This document shows positions 50,442-62,772 of a stretch of DNA of 64,000 nt, one piece after another; positions within the stretch are counted from its first letter, which is position 1, and each line of letters opens with the position of its first letter. The stretch comes from Terebella lapidaria (Eukaryota; Annelida; Polychaeta; Terebellida; Terebellidae), in assembly GCA_949152475.1 (NCBI GenBank), contig OX424563.1, forward strand, positions 35,784,120 to 35,848,119, read 5' to 3'. The translations under genes and the position numbers were made by a program. The notes beneath the pieces were generated by a model. It had not been told where the DNA came from and ran no database searches. It saw only the letters and a list, made by a program, of their open reading frames with translations.

Positions 50442-53028
50442 TTAGGGCATTTCGGCCCGAAATGCCCTTATGGTTTTGTCTGTTTTTTTTGGGTTTTTTT
50501 TGTTTTTTCTTTTTCTTCTTTTTTTTTTACTTTCCGCCGTTTTGGTTTCCGATCAATAACTCGGGAACGCCTGAACGGATCTTGTCCAAATTTACACCAC
50601 TGGTCAGAAATATTACATGGAAGACCCCTATTGTTTTGGAGGCGGCTCCGGGGTCCGTGAGGATGAAATCAAGGTTTATTTTGAGACTTGGTTTCCGATC
50701 GATAACTCAAAAAGTATTCATGCAATGGCAAGTATTCTATGCATGGGAGTTCAAATACCACCAGGGAAGAACCCTATTGATTTTGGGATCAATCCGTCGA
50801 ACGACCTCTGACCTAGAGCTCGGAAGAATTTTTGCTGATTCATCCTTGAGGCTTTCATGCATATCTCGGAAACGGTGCATCGTAGAGCGAAACGGAGCTC
50901 AATTTCGGCCCCCTGGCACTACACAAACTAGTCTAGAAGGTATCTTGGGTTGAAACGACCCCTGGTGTCGAATTTTTTTTTGCCGACTCGGCACTTCCTG
51001 TTTGGCCGTATCTCGGAAACGGTGCTTCGTAGAGCGAAACGGACCTCAATTTCGGCCTCCTGGCACTAGACAAATAGTCTAGGGGGTATCTTGGGTCGAA
51101 GCGACCCCTGGTGTCGAATTTTTTTTTGCCGACTCGGCACTTCCTGCTCGGCCGTATCTCGGAAACGGTGCATCGTAGAGCGAAACGGAGCTGAATTCCG
51201 GCCTTCTGGCACTAGACATACTAGTCTAGGGGGTATTTTGGGTCGAGACGACCCCTGGTGTCGAATTTATTTTCGCCCACTCGGCACTTCCTGTTTGGCC
51301 ATATCTCGGAAACGGTGCGTATTAGAGTGAAACGGAGCTCAATTCCGGCCTTCTGGCACTAGACAAACTAGTCTAGTGGGTATTATGGGTCGAGACGACC
51401 CCTGGTGTCGAATTTATTTTTGCCGACTGGGCACTTCCTGTTTGGCCGTATCTCGAAAAAGGTGCGTCGTAAAGCGAAACGGAGCTCAATTCCGGCCTTC
51501 TGGCACTAGACAAACTAGTCTAGGGGGTATTTTGGGTCAAGACGACCCCTGGTGTCGAATTTATTTTCGCTGACTCGGCATTTCCTGTTTGGCCGTATCT
51601 CGGAAACGGTGCATCGTAGAGCGAAACGGAGCTCAATTCCGGCCTTCTCGCACTAGTCAAACTAGTCTAGTGGATACTTTGGGTCGAGACGACACCTGGT
51701 GTCAATTTTTTTTTCGCCGACTCGGAACTTCCTGTTTGGCCATATCTCGGAAACGGTGCCTCGTAGAGCGAAACGGAGCTCAATTCCGGCCTTCTGGCAC
51801 TAGACAAACTAGTCTAGGGGGTATCTTGGGTTGAGACGACCCCTGGTGTCAATTTTTCTTTCGCCGACTCGGAACTTCCTGTTTGGTCATATATCGGAAA
51901 CGGTGCGTATTAGAGCGAACGGAGCTCAATTCCGGCCTTCTGGCACTGAAAAAACTAGTCTAGTGGGTATTATGGGTCGAGACGACCCCTGGTGTCGAAT
52001 TTATTTTCACCGACTCGGCACTTCCTGTTTGGCCGTATCTCGGAAACGGTGCGTATTAGAGCGAAACGGAGCTCAATTCCGGCCTTCTGGCACCAGACAA
52101 ACTAGTCTAGGGGGTATTTTGGGTCGAGACGACCCCTGGTGTCGAATTTATTCTCGCCGACTCGGCACTTCCTGTTTGGCCGTATCTCGGGAACAGTGCG
52201 TCGTAGAGCGAAACGGAGCTCAATTCCGGCCTTCTGGCACTAGACATTAAGGTCCAGAATCCAGTAGATTCGTTTTAGAGCGAACGGAGCTCAATTCCGG
52301 CCTTCTGGCACTGAAAAAACTAGTCTAGTGGGTATTATGGGTCGAGACGACCCCTGGTGTCGAATTTATTTTCACCGACTCGGCACTTCCTGTTTGGCCG
52401 TATCTCGGAAACGGTGCGTATTAGAGCGAAACGGAGCTCAATTCCGGCCTTCTGGCACTAGACAAACTAGTCTAGGGGGTATTTTGGGTCGAGACGACCC
52501 CTGGTGTCGAATTTATTCTCGCCGACTCGGCACTTCCTGTTTGGCCGTATCTCGGAAACGGTGCGTCGTGGAGCGAAACGGAGCTCAATTCCGGCCTTCT
52601 GGCACTAGACAAACTAGTCTAGGGGGGTATTGGGTCGTGACGACCCTGGTGTTGAATTTATTTTCGCCGACTCGGCACTTCCTGTTTGACCGTATCTCGG
52701 AAACGGTGCGTCGTGGAGCGAAACGGAGCTTAATTTCGGCCTCCTGGCACTAGACTAACTAGTCTAGAGGGTATCTTGGGTCGATAAGACTTCTGGTGTC
52801 GAATTTTTTTTCACTGACTCAGCACTTCCTGTTTGCCGTATCTCGGGAAACGGTGCGTCATAGAGCGAAACGCAAAGATGCCTAAGGGCGGGGTATGTCA
52901 CTTAAACTTTGACCACGGACAGTTTCAGACTCATCATGGTTCTAGACACGGTCTCTTAGGTATATGTTAGCTGGGAATAGAACTCACACGAAATGCCTTA
53001 AGGCATCTTCAGGCCTTGACGTCTAGTT
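50442..53028 (+). mobile_element. HINE-B, copy 5 (full length)
   Basis: The 5' tip hairpin AGGGCATTTCGGCCCGAAATGCCCT is at 50443, and the 3' end has ATGCCTTAAGGCAT then GGCCTTGACGTCTAGTT ending at 53028. The core is about thirteen ~147-bp units of the copy-2 subfamily. A short deletion/duplication join at about 52245-52290 breaks the period. Confidence 0.87.
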
Positions 53029-53161
53029 AACACCCGACTTCACAAGGAAATATCTTTTTTTATTAATTTTCTCACAAGATCATGCAATAGACTTTCATCA
53101 GGTTTACAATCAGACCTAACTACATAAAGTATAAATTTATTTCAATAATATATACATAATT

Positions 53162-56100
53162 GTATCCCCCGAACAAAGTTCGGCGGATACTATGGATTTG
53201 GCTTCGTCGTCCGTGTCCGCGTCCGCGTCCGCAGAGATTTTCTTGTGAACGCGCTACAGGCCGCAATTCTTACCCGATCACCATTATTTTTTGCAGGCAC
53301 ATATATAAAGGTAAGATCCCGACACCAATCGATTTTGGTTGCCGTGGCATCTTAATTGGTCGTTTGGGGACACATTTTGCATTGAAAACAGCCTGTTTGA
53401 GACACATGGCTTGTGAACGCGCTACAGGCCGCAATTCACACCCGATCACCATTATTGTTTACAGGCACATATATTATGGTAAGATCCCGACACCAATCGA
53501 TTTTGGTTGCCATGGCAACTGAATTGGTCGTTTGGGGACACATTTTGCATTGAAAACAGCCTGTTTGAGACACATGGCTTGTGAACGCTCTACTGATGGC
53601 AATTTTTGACGAATCTCGATAATATTTGGAAGTTTTGTTGGGAAGGGCTGTCACACGAAACCAATCGTTTTTTAGAATGATCATATAAATATTATTATGT
53701 TAACAGCCTAACTTATTACAGAATTTGAAAATATCCATTTTGACATGTGAGATCATTCCAATAGCCTGTACAATGGAAGGTAATGACACTGGTATCTTGT
53801 TCAGAATGGAGAACTGATGTTTTCAGTGAAAACAGGACAATATTAGTGAATAAGTTAACATTAGTTTTACTAGTTAAGTCTATTATTGTCCACAATAAAA
53901 ATAGTTAAGACGAGAAACGTTTATTATTAAGCTCAACAAGGTAAAGGTTTTGTCCAGTACAGATTTCATGGGTGTAACTGAATAAGTTAATATTATTTTT
54001 AATAGTTAAGTCTATTATTGACCACAACAAATATAGTTAAGACAAGAAATATTTATTATTAACCTCAACAAGGTAAATGTTTTGTCCAGTACAAATTTCA
54101 TTGGTGTAACCGAATAAGTTAACGTTATTTTCACTAGTTAAGTCTATTGTTGACCACAATAAAAATAGTTAAGTCTATTATTGACCACAATAAAAATAGT
54201 TAAGAGGAGAAATATTTATTATTAAGCTCAACAAGGTAAATGTTTTGTCCAGTACAAATTTCATTGGTGTAACCGAATAAGTTAACATTATTTTCACTAG
54301 TTAAGTCTATTATTGACCACAATAAAAATAGTTAAGACAAGAAATATTTATTATTGGGCTCAACAAGGTAACGATTCTGTCCAGTAGACATTATATGTCT
54401 GTAACCAAATAAGTTAACATTTTTTTGCTAGTTAAGTCCATTATTGACCTCAATAAAAATAGTTAAGATGAGAAACAATTATTATTGAGCTCAACAAGGT
54501 TAAGGTTTTGTCCGGTAGAAATTTCTGGGTGTAACCAAATAAGTTAACATCATTTTTACATGTTAAGTCTATTATTGACCATAATGAAAATAGTTAAGAC
54601 AAGAAAGATTTATTATTGGGCTCAACAAGGTGAAGGCTTTGTCCAGTAGAGATTTTATGGCTGTGACCAAATAAGTTAACATTATTTCTTGCTAGTTAAG
54701 TCTATTATTGATCACAATAGCTTTTCATGAAAACATTGATCAACTTTTACTTTGAATTTCAACTTGAGACCATGTTTGGCACAAATTATGAGTTAAATTA
54801 TAACTTATGGTGAAAAATTCGATCTGGCTCCAATTTCTTCATCTTGAAATGCAGTTTTGGTCAACTTTTACTTTGAATTTCAACTTGAAAGCATGTTTGG
54901 CACATATTATGAGTCGAAATATAACTCATAGTGAAAAGTTCGATCTGGCTCCAATTTCGTCATCTTGAAATGCAGTTTTGGTCAATTTTAGGTTACCAGA
55001 CCTATGGTCCGATAACCTATTGCCGTCGCGTTGCGTCCGTCGTCCGTCCGTCGTCCGTCCACACTTTTATCTTTAAAGTTTACAGGCGGATTTTCCTGAA
55101 ATTTTGCACAAATCTGCCTAAAAATATTTCAAGAGGGGGTTATTTTTTAGTTTTTTTATTTTCGCATTTTTCTCAAAATAGCGGCCATTTTTGACGAAAA
55201 ATTGCCAATTTTGGACTTTGGCGGCCATTTTCTCAAAAACTGTCTGATCAGTTTTGAGATTTTTGTTTCAAAAGATTCCCCTTATGTACCTTTATGATGT
55301 GTATAAGTTTTGTTGCCCTTGAATCGCCGGTCTCCGTGTGGCGGCCATTTTGAATTTTTGATGGGTCGGCGAAAAAATTTTTTTTTCGCCCTTTGAAAAA
55401 AAAATTTTGGACTTAGAAAATTTTCGGCACTTTTTTCTTTCATAATGAGAGCTGCCGGGACTGTACTCATAGAACGCTTGAAGATAGAGCTTAGATTTTG
55501 GCACTTTCAAATGGAAAGTCATGTATGGCGACTTGTGTGGTGACCTTGAATTTGACCTTGGCTGACCTTGAAAGGTCAAAACAGCCATTTTTGGGTCGAG
55601 AAATGCTCAAATTTGCACCTGGCCTGTCTTTTCTCGAAAACTGTCTGATCAGTTTTGAGATTATTGTTTCAAAATATTCCCCTTATGTACCCTTATGATG
55701 TTTATAAGTTTTGTTGCCCTTGAATCGCCGGTCTCCGTGTGGCGGCCATTTTGAATTTTTGACGGGTCGGCGAAAAAAATTTCGTTTGCCCCAAATCCCG
55801 TTACTATTCATTTTGGGTCATTTCTAGACAAAAAAATAATTTTCACCCTTTGAAAAAAATTTTGGACTTAGAAAATTTTCGGCACTTTTTTCCTTCATAA
55901 TGGGAGCTGCCAGGACTGTACTCATAGTACGCTTGAAGATAGAGCATAGATATTGGCACTTTCAAATAGGAAGTCATATATAGCGAGTTGAGAGGGGACC
56001 TTGAATTTGACCTCTGATGACCTTGAAAGGTCAAAACAGCCATTTTTGGGTGAAAAAATGCCCAAATTTGCCTCTACAGATGAAATGCATGTAGATAGAG

Positions 56101-57526
56101 CTTCAGTTTGCATTATGAACATATAGGAAGTCATATATGGAACAACTAATGATGACCTTGATTTTGACCTTGGATGACCTTGAGTGCTAAATGTCTTGAA
56201 AGTGGCCTCTGAAGCATAAACTTTTGCACATACAGGTTAGGATTGTGTATAAGCCTGTAAAAAAAGTCATGTATACTAGTAAATGGCACATTTTTTGGTG
56301 ACCTTGAACTTGACCTTAAAGACCTTGAAGGGCGAGTCTCATAATCTGAAATTGGCCTCTACAAACGAAATACTTGTTGATAAAACTTATATGTTTGTAT
56401 TATGAACTTACGAAGTTATATGCAGCATACCTGATGGTGACATTGAGATTCACAAAGATGACCATGACTGGTAAATCTCAAAGTCATATGTCACCTACAA
56501 TGCTTGAAACCAAAATTGTCCGGTAACCTATCTTAGCCCTTGGGCTAATTTTTTAGTTTGAATTTCAACTTGAAACCAAATTTGGCACATATTATGAGTT
56601 AAAATATAACTTATGATGAAAAGTTCGATCTGGCTCCAATTTCTTCATCTTGAAATGCAGTTTTGGGAAAGTTTTAGCTTGAATTTCAACTTGAAACCAA
56701 GCTTGGCACATATTATGAGTTAAAATATAACTTATGACGAAAAGTTCTATCTGGCTCCAATTTCGTCATCTTGAAATGCAGTTTTGGTCAACTTTTACAT
56801 TGAATTTCAACTTAATACCAAGTTTGGCACATATTATGAGTTGAAATATAACTCATGGCGAAAAGTTTGATCTGGCTCCAATTTCGTCATCTTGAAATGC
56901 AGTTTTGGTCAACTTTTAGTTTGAATTTCAACTTGAAACCAAGTTGGGCAGGTATTATGAGTTAAAATATAACTTATGACGAAAAGTTCGATCTGGCTCC
57001 AATTTTGTCATCTTGAAATGCAGTTTTGGTTAACTTTTACTTTGAATGTCAACTTGAAACCATGTTTTGCACATACATGTATTATGAGTCGAAATATAAC
57101 TTATGGTGAGAAGTTCGATCTGGCTCCAATTTCGTCATCTTGAAATGCAGTTTTGGTCAACTTTTACTTTGAATTTCAACTTGGAACCAAGTAAGTAAAA
57201 TATTCTGAGTTGAAATATAAATAGGTGAAGAGATTGATCTATCTGTATTTTCGTTATTTTATCAAACAAGTCGAAATGGAAATTCATATAAAGAGATTTC
57301 AGTGGTGATTTTGAATTCGACCTTCAATAACCTCGGAAGATCAGTGCAGCAATTTTGGTGGGGAAAAGAAAACAGTTGTGACTTGAGATTTAACATTTCT
57401 CTGGTAATCTTTTTTAGCCCTTGCTCTAGTTTTTCACACTTGACAGTGATATATTTGGGGCAACAGAGATGATAGGGCTACGGGGGATACACCCAAGCGG
57501 TCGTAGGCGACCGGAAGCGTCTAGTT
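53162..57526 (+). mobile_element. HINE-C element with two array types, interrupted by HINE-A
   Basis: The 5' hairpin GTATCCCCCGAACAAAG / GTTCGGCGGATAC is at 53162. The inverse CGGGGGATAC at 57481 is followed by hairpin GGTCG-TAGG-CGACC and the tail AGCGTCTAGTT (57526). Arrays: two ~180-bp units (53240-53600), about seven ~131-bp units (TAGTTAAGTCTATTATTGACC, 53830-54740) and about eight ~121-bp units (TTTGAATTTCAACTTG, ATCTGGCTCCAATTTC, 54740-54988 and 56549-57190). Confidence 0.78.
54989..56548 (+). mobile_element. HINE-A copy nested in HINE-C
   Basis: The 5' tip TAGGTTACCAGACCTATGG is at 54989 and the 3' hairpin TTAGCCCTTGGGCTAA ends at 56548. It sits in a T-rich site in the middle of a HINE-C 121-bp unit. 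Confidence 0.85.
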
Positions 57527-57599
57527 ATTGATTGAAAATCTTACGACATCAAGTGACCAGCATAATTGTGTGAATGCATTTAATTCAGCTGAACGTGAG

Positions 57600-57950
57600 T
57601 GTCAGCAGAGAGTGTAGAATCGAGAGATGTCACTCCACTGGCACCATTTTGTATTTTGAACTGGTGACACTCCTGGCGCGTGAAGGGGATTTATGAATGA
57701 AAGTGTTGACTATTACTACAACATGTATTTATGAATGGAATAATATGCCAGCGAAACAACGTAACTCTCAATCGTCTCTTTGGATGACAAACTACAACAC
57801 CCCCTCCATCTGCCAGCTGCCATGATTACAGGGCTCCATGAGACAAAATGGTAGACAATGGAAACTTACAGGATGAGACCTAGACTCTATTCTACACTCT
57901 CTGGTTGTAGTTTGTCGCCCAAAGAGGCGATTGTGAGTTACGTCATTTCG
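57600..57950. mobile_element. Fold-back repeat upstream of the LZTS-like gene
   Basis: GAGAGTGTAGAATCGAGAG near 57606 and AACGTAACTCTCAATCG ... GACAAACTACAACA (57757-57800) recur inverted at 57883-57945. Confidence 0.65.
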
Positions 57951-58276
57951 TTTTGCTTGCCACAAACTTGATCACCAGATGTCACCTTGAATTGTGAACA
58001 TGTTCACATTGTCACCTCATGGATATGATGCAAATACAATGTAATTCCAAAGGATAAATGCATCTGCATATATTTGACCTTTCGTAAAATTGCCCCCAAA
58101 AGTTGTCCGAATTTCACAATTTATGTCAGCAAACTTCTCTTTGGCCAATAATAACGTTTTGCAGAATACTTCGAAAATGATGTAAAAAGACTCAGACAAA
58201 CTGAATTTGAGAAAGGTCAATTAACTTGTAACTGTGAGTTTTTGATATACAAACCATATAGTTTTTATTGTCACAG

Positions 58277-58294
58277 ATGATGTCACCAGAGTGA
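58277..58294 (+). promoter_or_regulatory. Minimal upstream ORF at the start of the LZTS-like exon
   Basis: TTGTCACAG at 58268-58276 looks like a splice acceptor. The exon would begin with ATGATGTCACCAGAGTGA, a five-codon ORF ending 15 bases before the main start. It could lower translation of the main frame. Confidence 0.4.
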
Positions 58295-58309
58295 AGACGG
58301 TCACTGAGT

Positions 58310-61300
58310 ATGGCTGCAGTACAACTGAAGCACACCAATAGCTCTGACATCCTATTCCCCGATGACGCCCCTGCTGCGTTGGACGACTCGTTCTATTCAC
58401 AACCCTCCACCTCCAACTACTCAACCTACTCTCAGGAAGTCAAGTTCATCTTCAGTCCTGGAACTACGCCGAGGAACAGCCGTGGACAGAATGATGGCGT
58501 GGAAATCCAGCATGCGTCCTCCAGATCAAGCGCCAACAGTGTGGAGGTAATGATTGATGGCCCGACGGAGCCGAGACGAACTGTCTGCTCTAGTGCCAGC
58601 CCCAGGGGTGTCGCTGCTAATCAGAAGCTTGGATACCTGACAGCTAGATCCCTCAGCAGTACAAGTTCTGAGCCTTCCGCGTCAGACCAGAGGTATGGTT
58701 CAAGAGGGTCTCATGATCTGACAACTACAGACCAGAGATACGGCCCAAAGGCCACACATGAGTTCCAAGCATCAAACCAGAGGTATGGGTTGAGGGGGAT
58801 GCGAGATAATCAGGCACCTGAGCAAAGGTACGGACTTGGTGTAAAGGCGTACTCCTGTACCTCTAGTGAGGACCCTCCACAGGTGAAGTATCCTCAGCAG
58901 CCGGGAGTTAACCTTGATTCCGGAAGACAAGCTGCAAGTGTTGATAGTGGGAATGGAGTACCACACTCCACTCAGCGTCCACCACCATACATATCCTCTG
59001 TGAGTCACAAGTTTCCTCCAAGAAACGGACCTCTACCTACACCACAAACTCCACCAAAGCCAAAACGTTTACACCAACTGAACAATGTGATTCCCAGTCA
59101 GGATTTCAGGGTTGCTGGACCGTTTGAGATCTACTCCATGCCAGCAGCTCACAGTCCAGGTTCGAAAACACACCTTGATAAAGATTTGCCACCTCCTCCA
59201 CTACCGCCACCGCCACCACAGTGTCCACCACCCTCCAGTCACAAACCCCTGTCAGACTTCCAGACGTTTGCTGCTAGGAGACGCACTTGGTCGCCTCCCA
59301 CATTCAGTCGAGTCCTGAACCAGGCAGGAACCAGTCAGCTTCAGGCCATGCGCTGCTATCGAAGCAATGAACAACTGGACCAGCTGGACACCGGCTCCTC
59401 TGAGAATATGTACGAGGAACTAGATGACATTTCCCGAGCTGTGGCACCACCAAGGATCACACCACAGAGCGGCAAACTCAATAAGGTGGGGCAGCAGGCT
59501 GCAGTGATATTGAACTACTGTAAAAGGGGAATATTTCGCGAGGGTTTAGATTTTGGGAGTTTTGCGGGTCTTCTTTTACAGTACATCAAAATAAAACCCT
59601 GCCAGTATACTGCTACCCTTGGTATGATATTCCTATTGAACTAAATTCAGGAAATTAGAAGCCTGCCAAATAGTCGGACATACAATTCACAAAATTAAAA
59701 ACTCGCGAAATAATCTCCTTCACAGTATTCATAAAACCCAGTGATTAGGAAGACGTGCGGGATTGCGCGAATCGCGCATAACTTCGAAATATCCCGCATA
59801 CAACAGTTTATCAGTGCGCCCAATGCGCGCACTGTAAATATTTGCGAATGTTATGTTTTTATTGGAATTATTGCGAAAGTTTGGAAATCAATCGTATGAC
59901 GATCTTCCATTATGTTGGGGCGCCCTTGATGTCAGTGTCAGACGGTCTCTAGACTTAGTCTAGAAACTGCTGAACAGATTGGCTGGCTGAGCATAATTTG
60001 GGGTATCCCATGACGTCATAGTTGACGGTTTCTAGATTTACAAACATCCACTGACAGTTTTTGACACCGCTCTCGGGAGTTGTCAGTGCCTCCAAATAAG
60101 TTGATTATCGTAAATTCCGCATCCATGGCAATTTATTTTAAAAAAACACAATGACAAAGAAACTTTGTTTCATGCGATGCTAGATTGAACTGAGCTGCAG
60201 CGGCAGGAAGCAGCCCACACAGTCACCGGCAACAACCACGTGTTACTGTTGACATATACACACTGACAGCAGGCATTCACGGTGGTGATTCAGATCGTGA
60301 TGATGACAATGACAGGTTTCTCACACACACAATTATAGCTACGACTACCGCAGTTGATGATTGAATCAAAATCGTTTTTAAAAGTACAAACCCAAAATGT
60401 CCCACTACTTTTAGAAAATCCCCCATAACTTCTTGAAAATCCCCCATAACTTTTGAAAATCCCCCATACATTTCAAACTGAAGGGGGGATTCTCTCATAC
60501 TTCGAGTTCCTCTTCCCAATCACTGAAAACCAGTTGCAATCTATATTGAAATTTGATTGGGTTTTATATTTATAACTACTAGTAAATCATACATTCTATA
60601 GCGTTCTTACAAGTTGATACATGTAAACTAAGCTGGATTTTCTATTTGTTTTATATGTCACTTCCAGTTCACCAATGAGCGCATCATCAAACCAATCGCC
60701 TGCAAGCCTGTCATGAACTCACAGAGCCGATACACTCCACAGCGCCCTTCCCCGCCTGCCTGCCAGGGCCCGTCACCCCCCTCCTGTGCCGGACCCTCGC
60801 CCCTCACCGCGGGCCACACCCAGACTTCACCGCTGTCACCACCGCGTCACACCTCAGACCAAACCTGTCAGTTGACGCCTCAGAGTGCCAGTCGTGGAGC
60901 TGATGGCCCCAGTGATAGTCATCTTCACACTACTGGTGCTGGGGCATACCCCCGAAGTCAAAACATAATGATACAGTCAGCGAGTGCCGTTCTGGATTGG
61001 TCTGTATCACGACCACCAAACTCACAACCCAGTTCTAGTCACCCACCAAGTCACCTCAATGGCCAACCCAAGAATTCTGCGATGATAGCGTCATTCCCAT
61101 CCGATGGCTATGGAGTGAGAATGTCCAGCAAGCCGCAGTCGAGTGGTAGCGTGGATGCATCGTTGTCGTTGACGACCCCATCACCTAGCGACAGCGGCGT
61201 GGTTGAGGTGGAGGCGATACTGCGGGGAAAAGATGCAGAGATTGCACAGCTTAGAGACACGATGGAGAAAAATGAGAAAGCCATCCTGCAGGTTAGAGTA

Positions 61301-62565
61301 ACACTTGTACTCCTCAAGAACATAGCTTATAAATACCATGATCGTCAATGCTATTACCACACAACTAGACTTTTCAATGATTAAGAATATCATGACGCTA
61401 ATATAATACTATAAAAATAAGACTGTGAAGTATGATGGAAGTTTGTGAATTTTCAGTGCACTTTCCAGCCAGGTTGACAAACCTATACAAACAGAATACA
61501 TGTATGTATATATTGTGTGTGTTCTGTTTGGTAGATTGACATGTTTCTGTGCCCCGTGTATTGTTATAGGTGTGTGAGGAGAAGAGACAGAACTGGCAGA
61601 TGGAGCTGCAGGAGACGGCGGAGGAATGGCAGCACCGACTGCGCGCCCAGCAGCAGAAGTCCTTCAAGTCCGAGCAGTCGCTGCTCATGCAGCTTTTCCA
61701 GCTCCAACAGGAGCGCAAGGCTCTGCGACAGGATGTGGAGCAGCTACGAGGGGCTCGGGACAAGGCCGACAGACAGGTGACAGATCTGACTCAGGAGCTG
61801 GACGTGGCTCGCAGAGACGTCGACACAGCGCGCTCGGACAACACCAGACTGCAGAAACTGTTGGATGAGATGACTAGTGACTCAGCTGCATTGAATGTGG
61901 AAATCAAGCAGCTTGCCAGCAACAGAGACGAAGTCACAAAACAAAGGGATCAACTTGCCAAAGAAAAGGTACAGATTCAGAGCAAGTTTCATGATATGGA
62001 TTGGGAGCTGAAGTCTAAGACAGATGAGATTGGTCTGCTGAAGTCACAAGTGTCAGTTGCACTGGATGATTGTAGTGGTCGGAACGCTGACGTCAAGGCA
62101 CTACGCACTCGACTCTCACAGGAACAGGACCTGCGGTCATCCGAAGTGGATCATCTCCGCAAAGAAAACATGGAGTCACAGAAAACAATATTCGACCTTC
62201 GCGGGGAAGTAGCATCTTTAAAGATGAAGGCAGACGAGGCATCTCAAGTGTCTCAGAGTCAAACTGACACTTCTAATAACAACCAACATCAAAATATCAC
62301 TTTACTAGAGACTGAATTGTGTAAACTGCGTACTGAGTTGGGGATGTTGAAAACAGCACACCACCAAGAAAAGGAACAGTGGCTTGAGGAAAAGAACAAG
62401 GTTGTTCGATACCAAAAACATCTGCAGCTAAACTACGTGCAAATGATGCGCAAAAACAAACTGCTGGAGGCAGAAATTGAGCAGTTAACTCTGGAACTGG
62501 AGAACCGAGATATCAAGCTGATGTCTGATGGCGTGCCTGGTACAGAAGAGGAGTCTGTCTGCTGA
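58310..62565 (+). CDS. N4BP3/LZTS-like: LZTS/N4BP3-family (Fez1 domain) coiled-coil protein, 3 coding exons
   Basis: Exons 58310-59485, 60668-61291 and 61570-62565 (stop TGA) all join in phase 0, giving 931 residues. Residues 1-392 are a disordered Ser/Pro-rich region with a repeated YG motif (QRYG, about 126-180), a proline run PPPPLPPPPPQ near 291-305 and MYEELDD near 367. From about residue 570 to the end it is coiled coil. The Fez1 signature is clear: VEAILRGKDAEIAQL, then CEEKRQNW, ELKSKTDEIGLLKSQV, and near residue 870 WLEEKNKVVRYQKHLQLNYV, which matches human LZTS and N4BP3 ([20 protein letters not shown]). Vertebrate relatives are scaffolds at centrosomes, synapses or neurites. It is one protein, so it may be the single pre-duplication relative of LZTS1-3 and N4BP3. 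Upstream untranslated exons are likely. Confidence 0.88.
59486..60667 (+). other. Intron 1 of the LZTS-like gene
   Basis: Near its start is a small inverted pair, TACTGTAAAAG / CTTTTACAGTA (59516-59583). At 60395-60475 a ~22-bp unit GAAAATCCCCCATAACTT is repeated about four times. No other feature. Confidence 0.55.
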
Positions 62566-62772
62566 AGTTACACCACTCTGTGTTAAACTGTTCATGTCAT
62601 TTACTGATCAGGTGCTATATCAAATTTACAAGTTTTTACTGCTGAAAAGACAGAACTGGTTGTGTGGTCTTACTGACAGGCCAACCAAGGTGTGCCACAA
62701 GTGTATCCTATATAGTCATTTTGTAGATCTATGTTAGCCGGTTTGTGTGATGTTTTTGTCGGTAGTTCTTTT

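Noticed and set aside
59486-59644. Read-through ending of LZTS-like exon 1 as the protein C terminus
   Set aside because: The donor AAG/GTGGGG joins in phase to the exon at 60668, and the coiled-coil exons complete the family domain. An alternative short isoform ending at 59644 is possible but unsupported.
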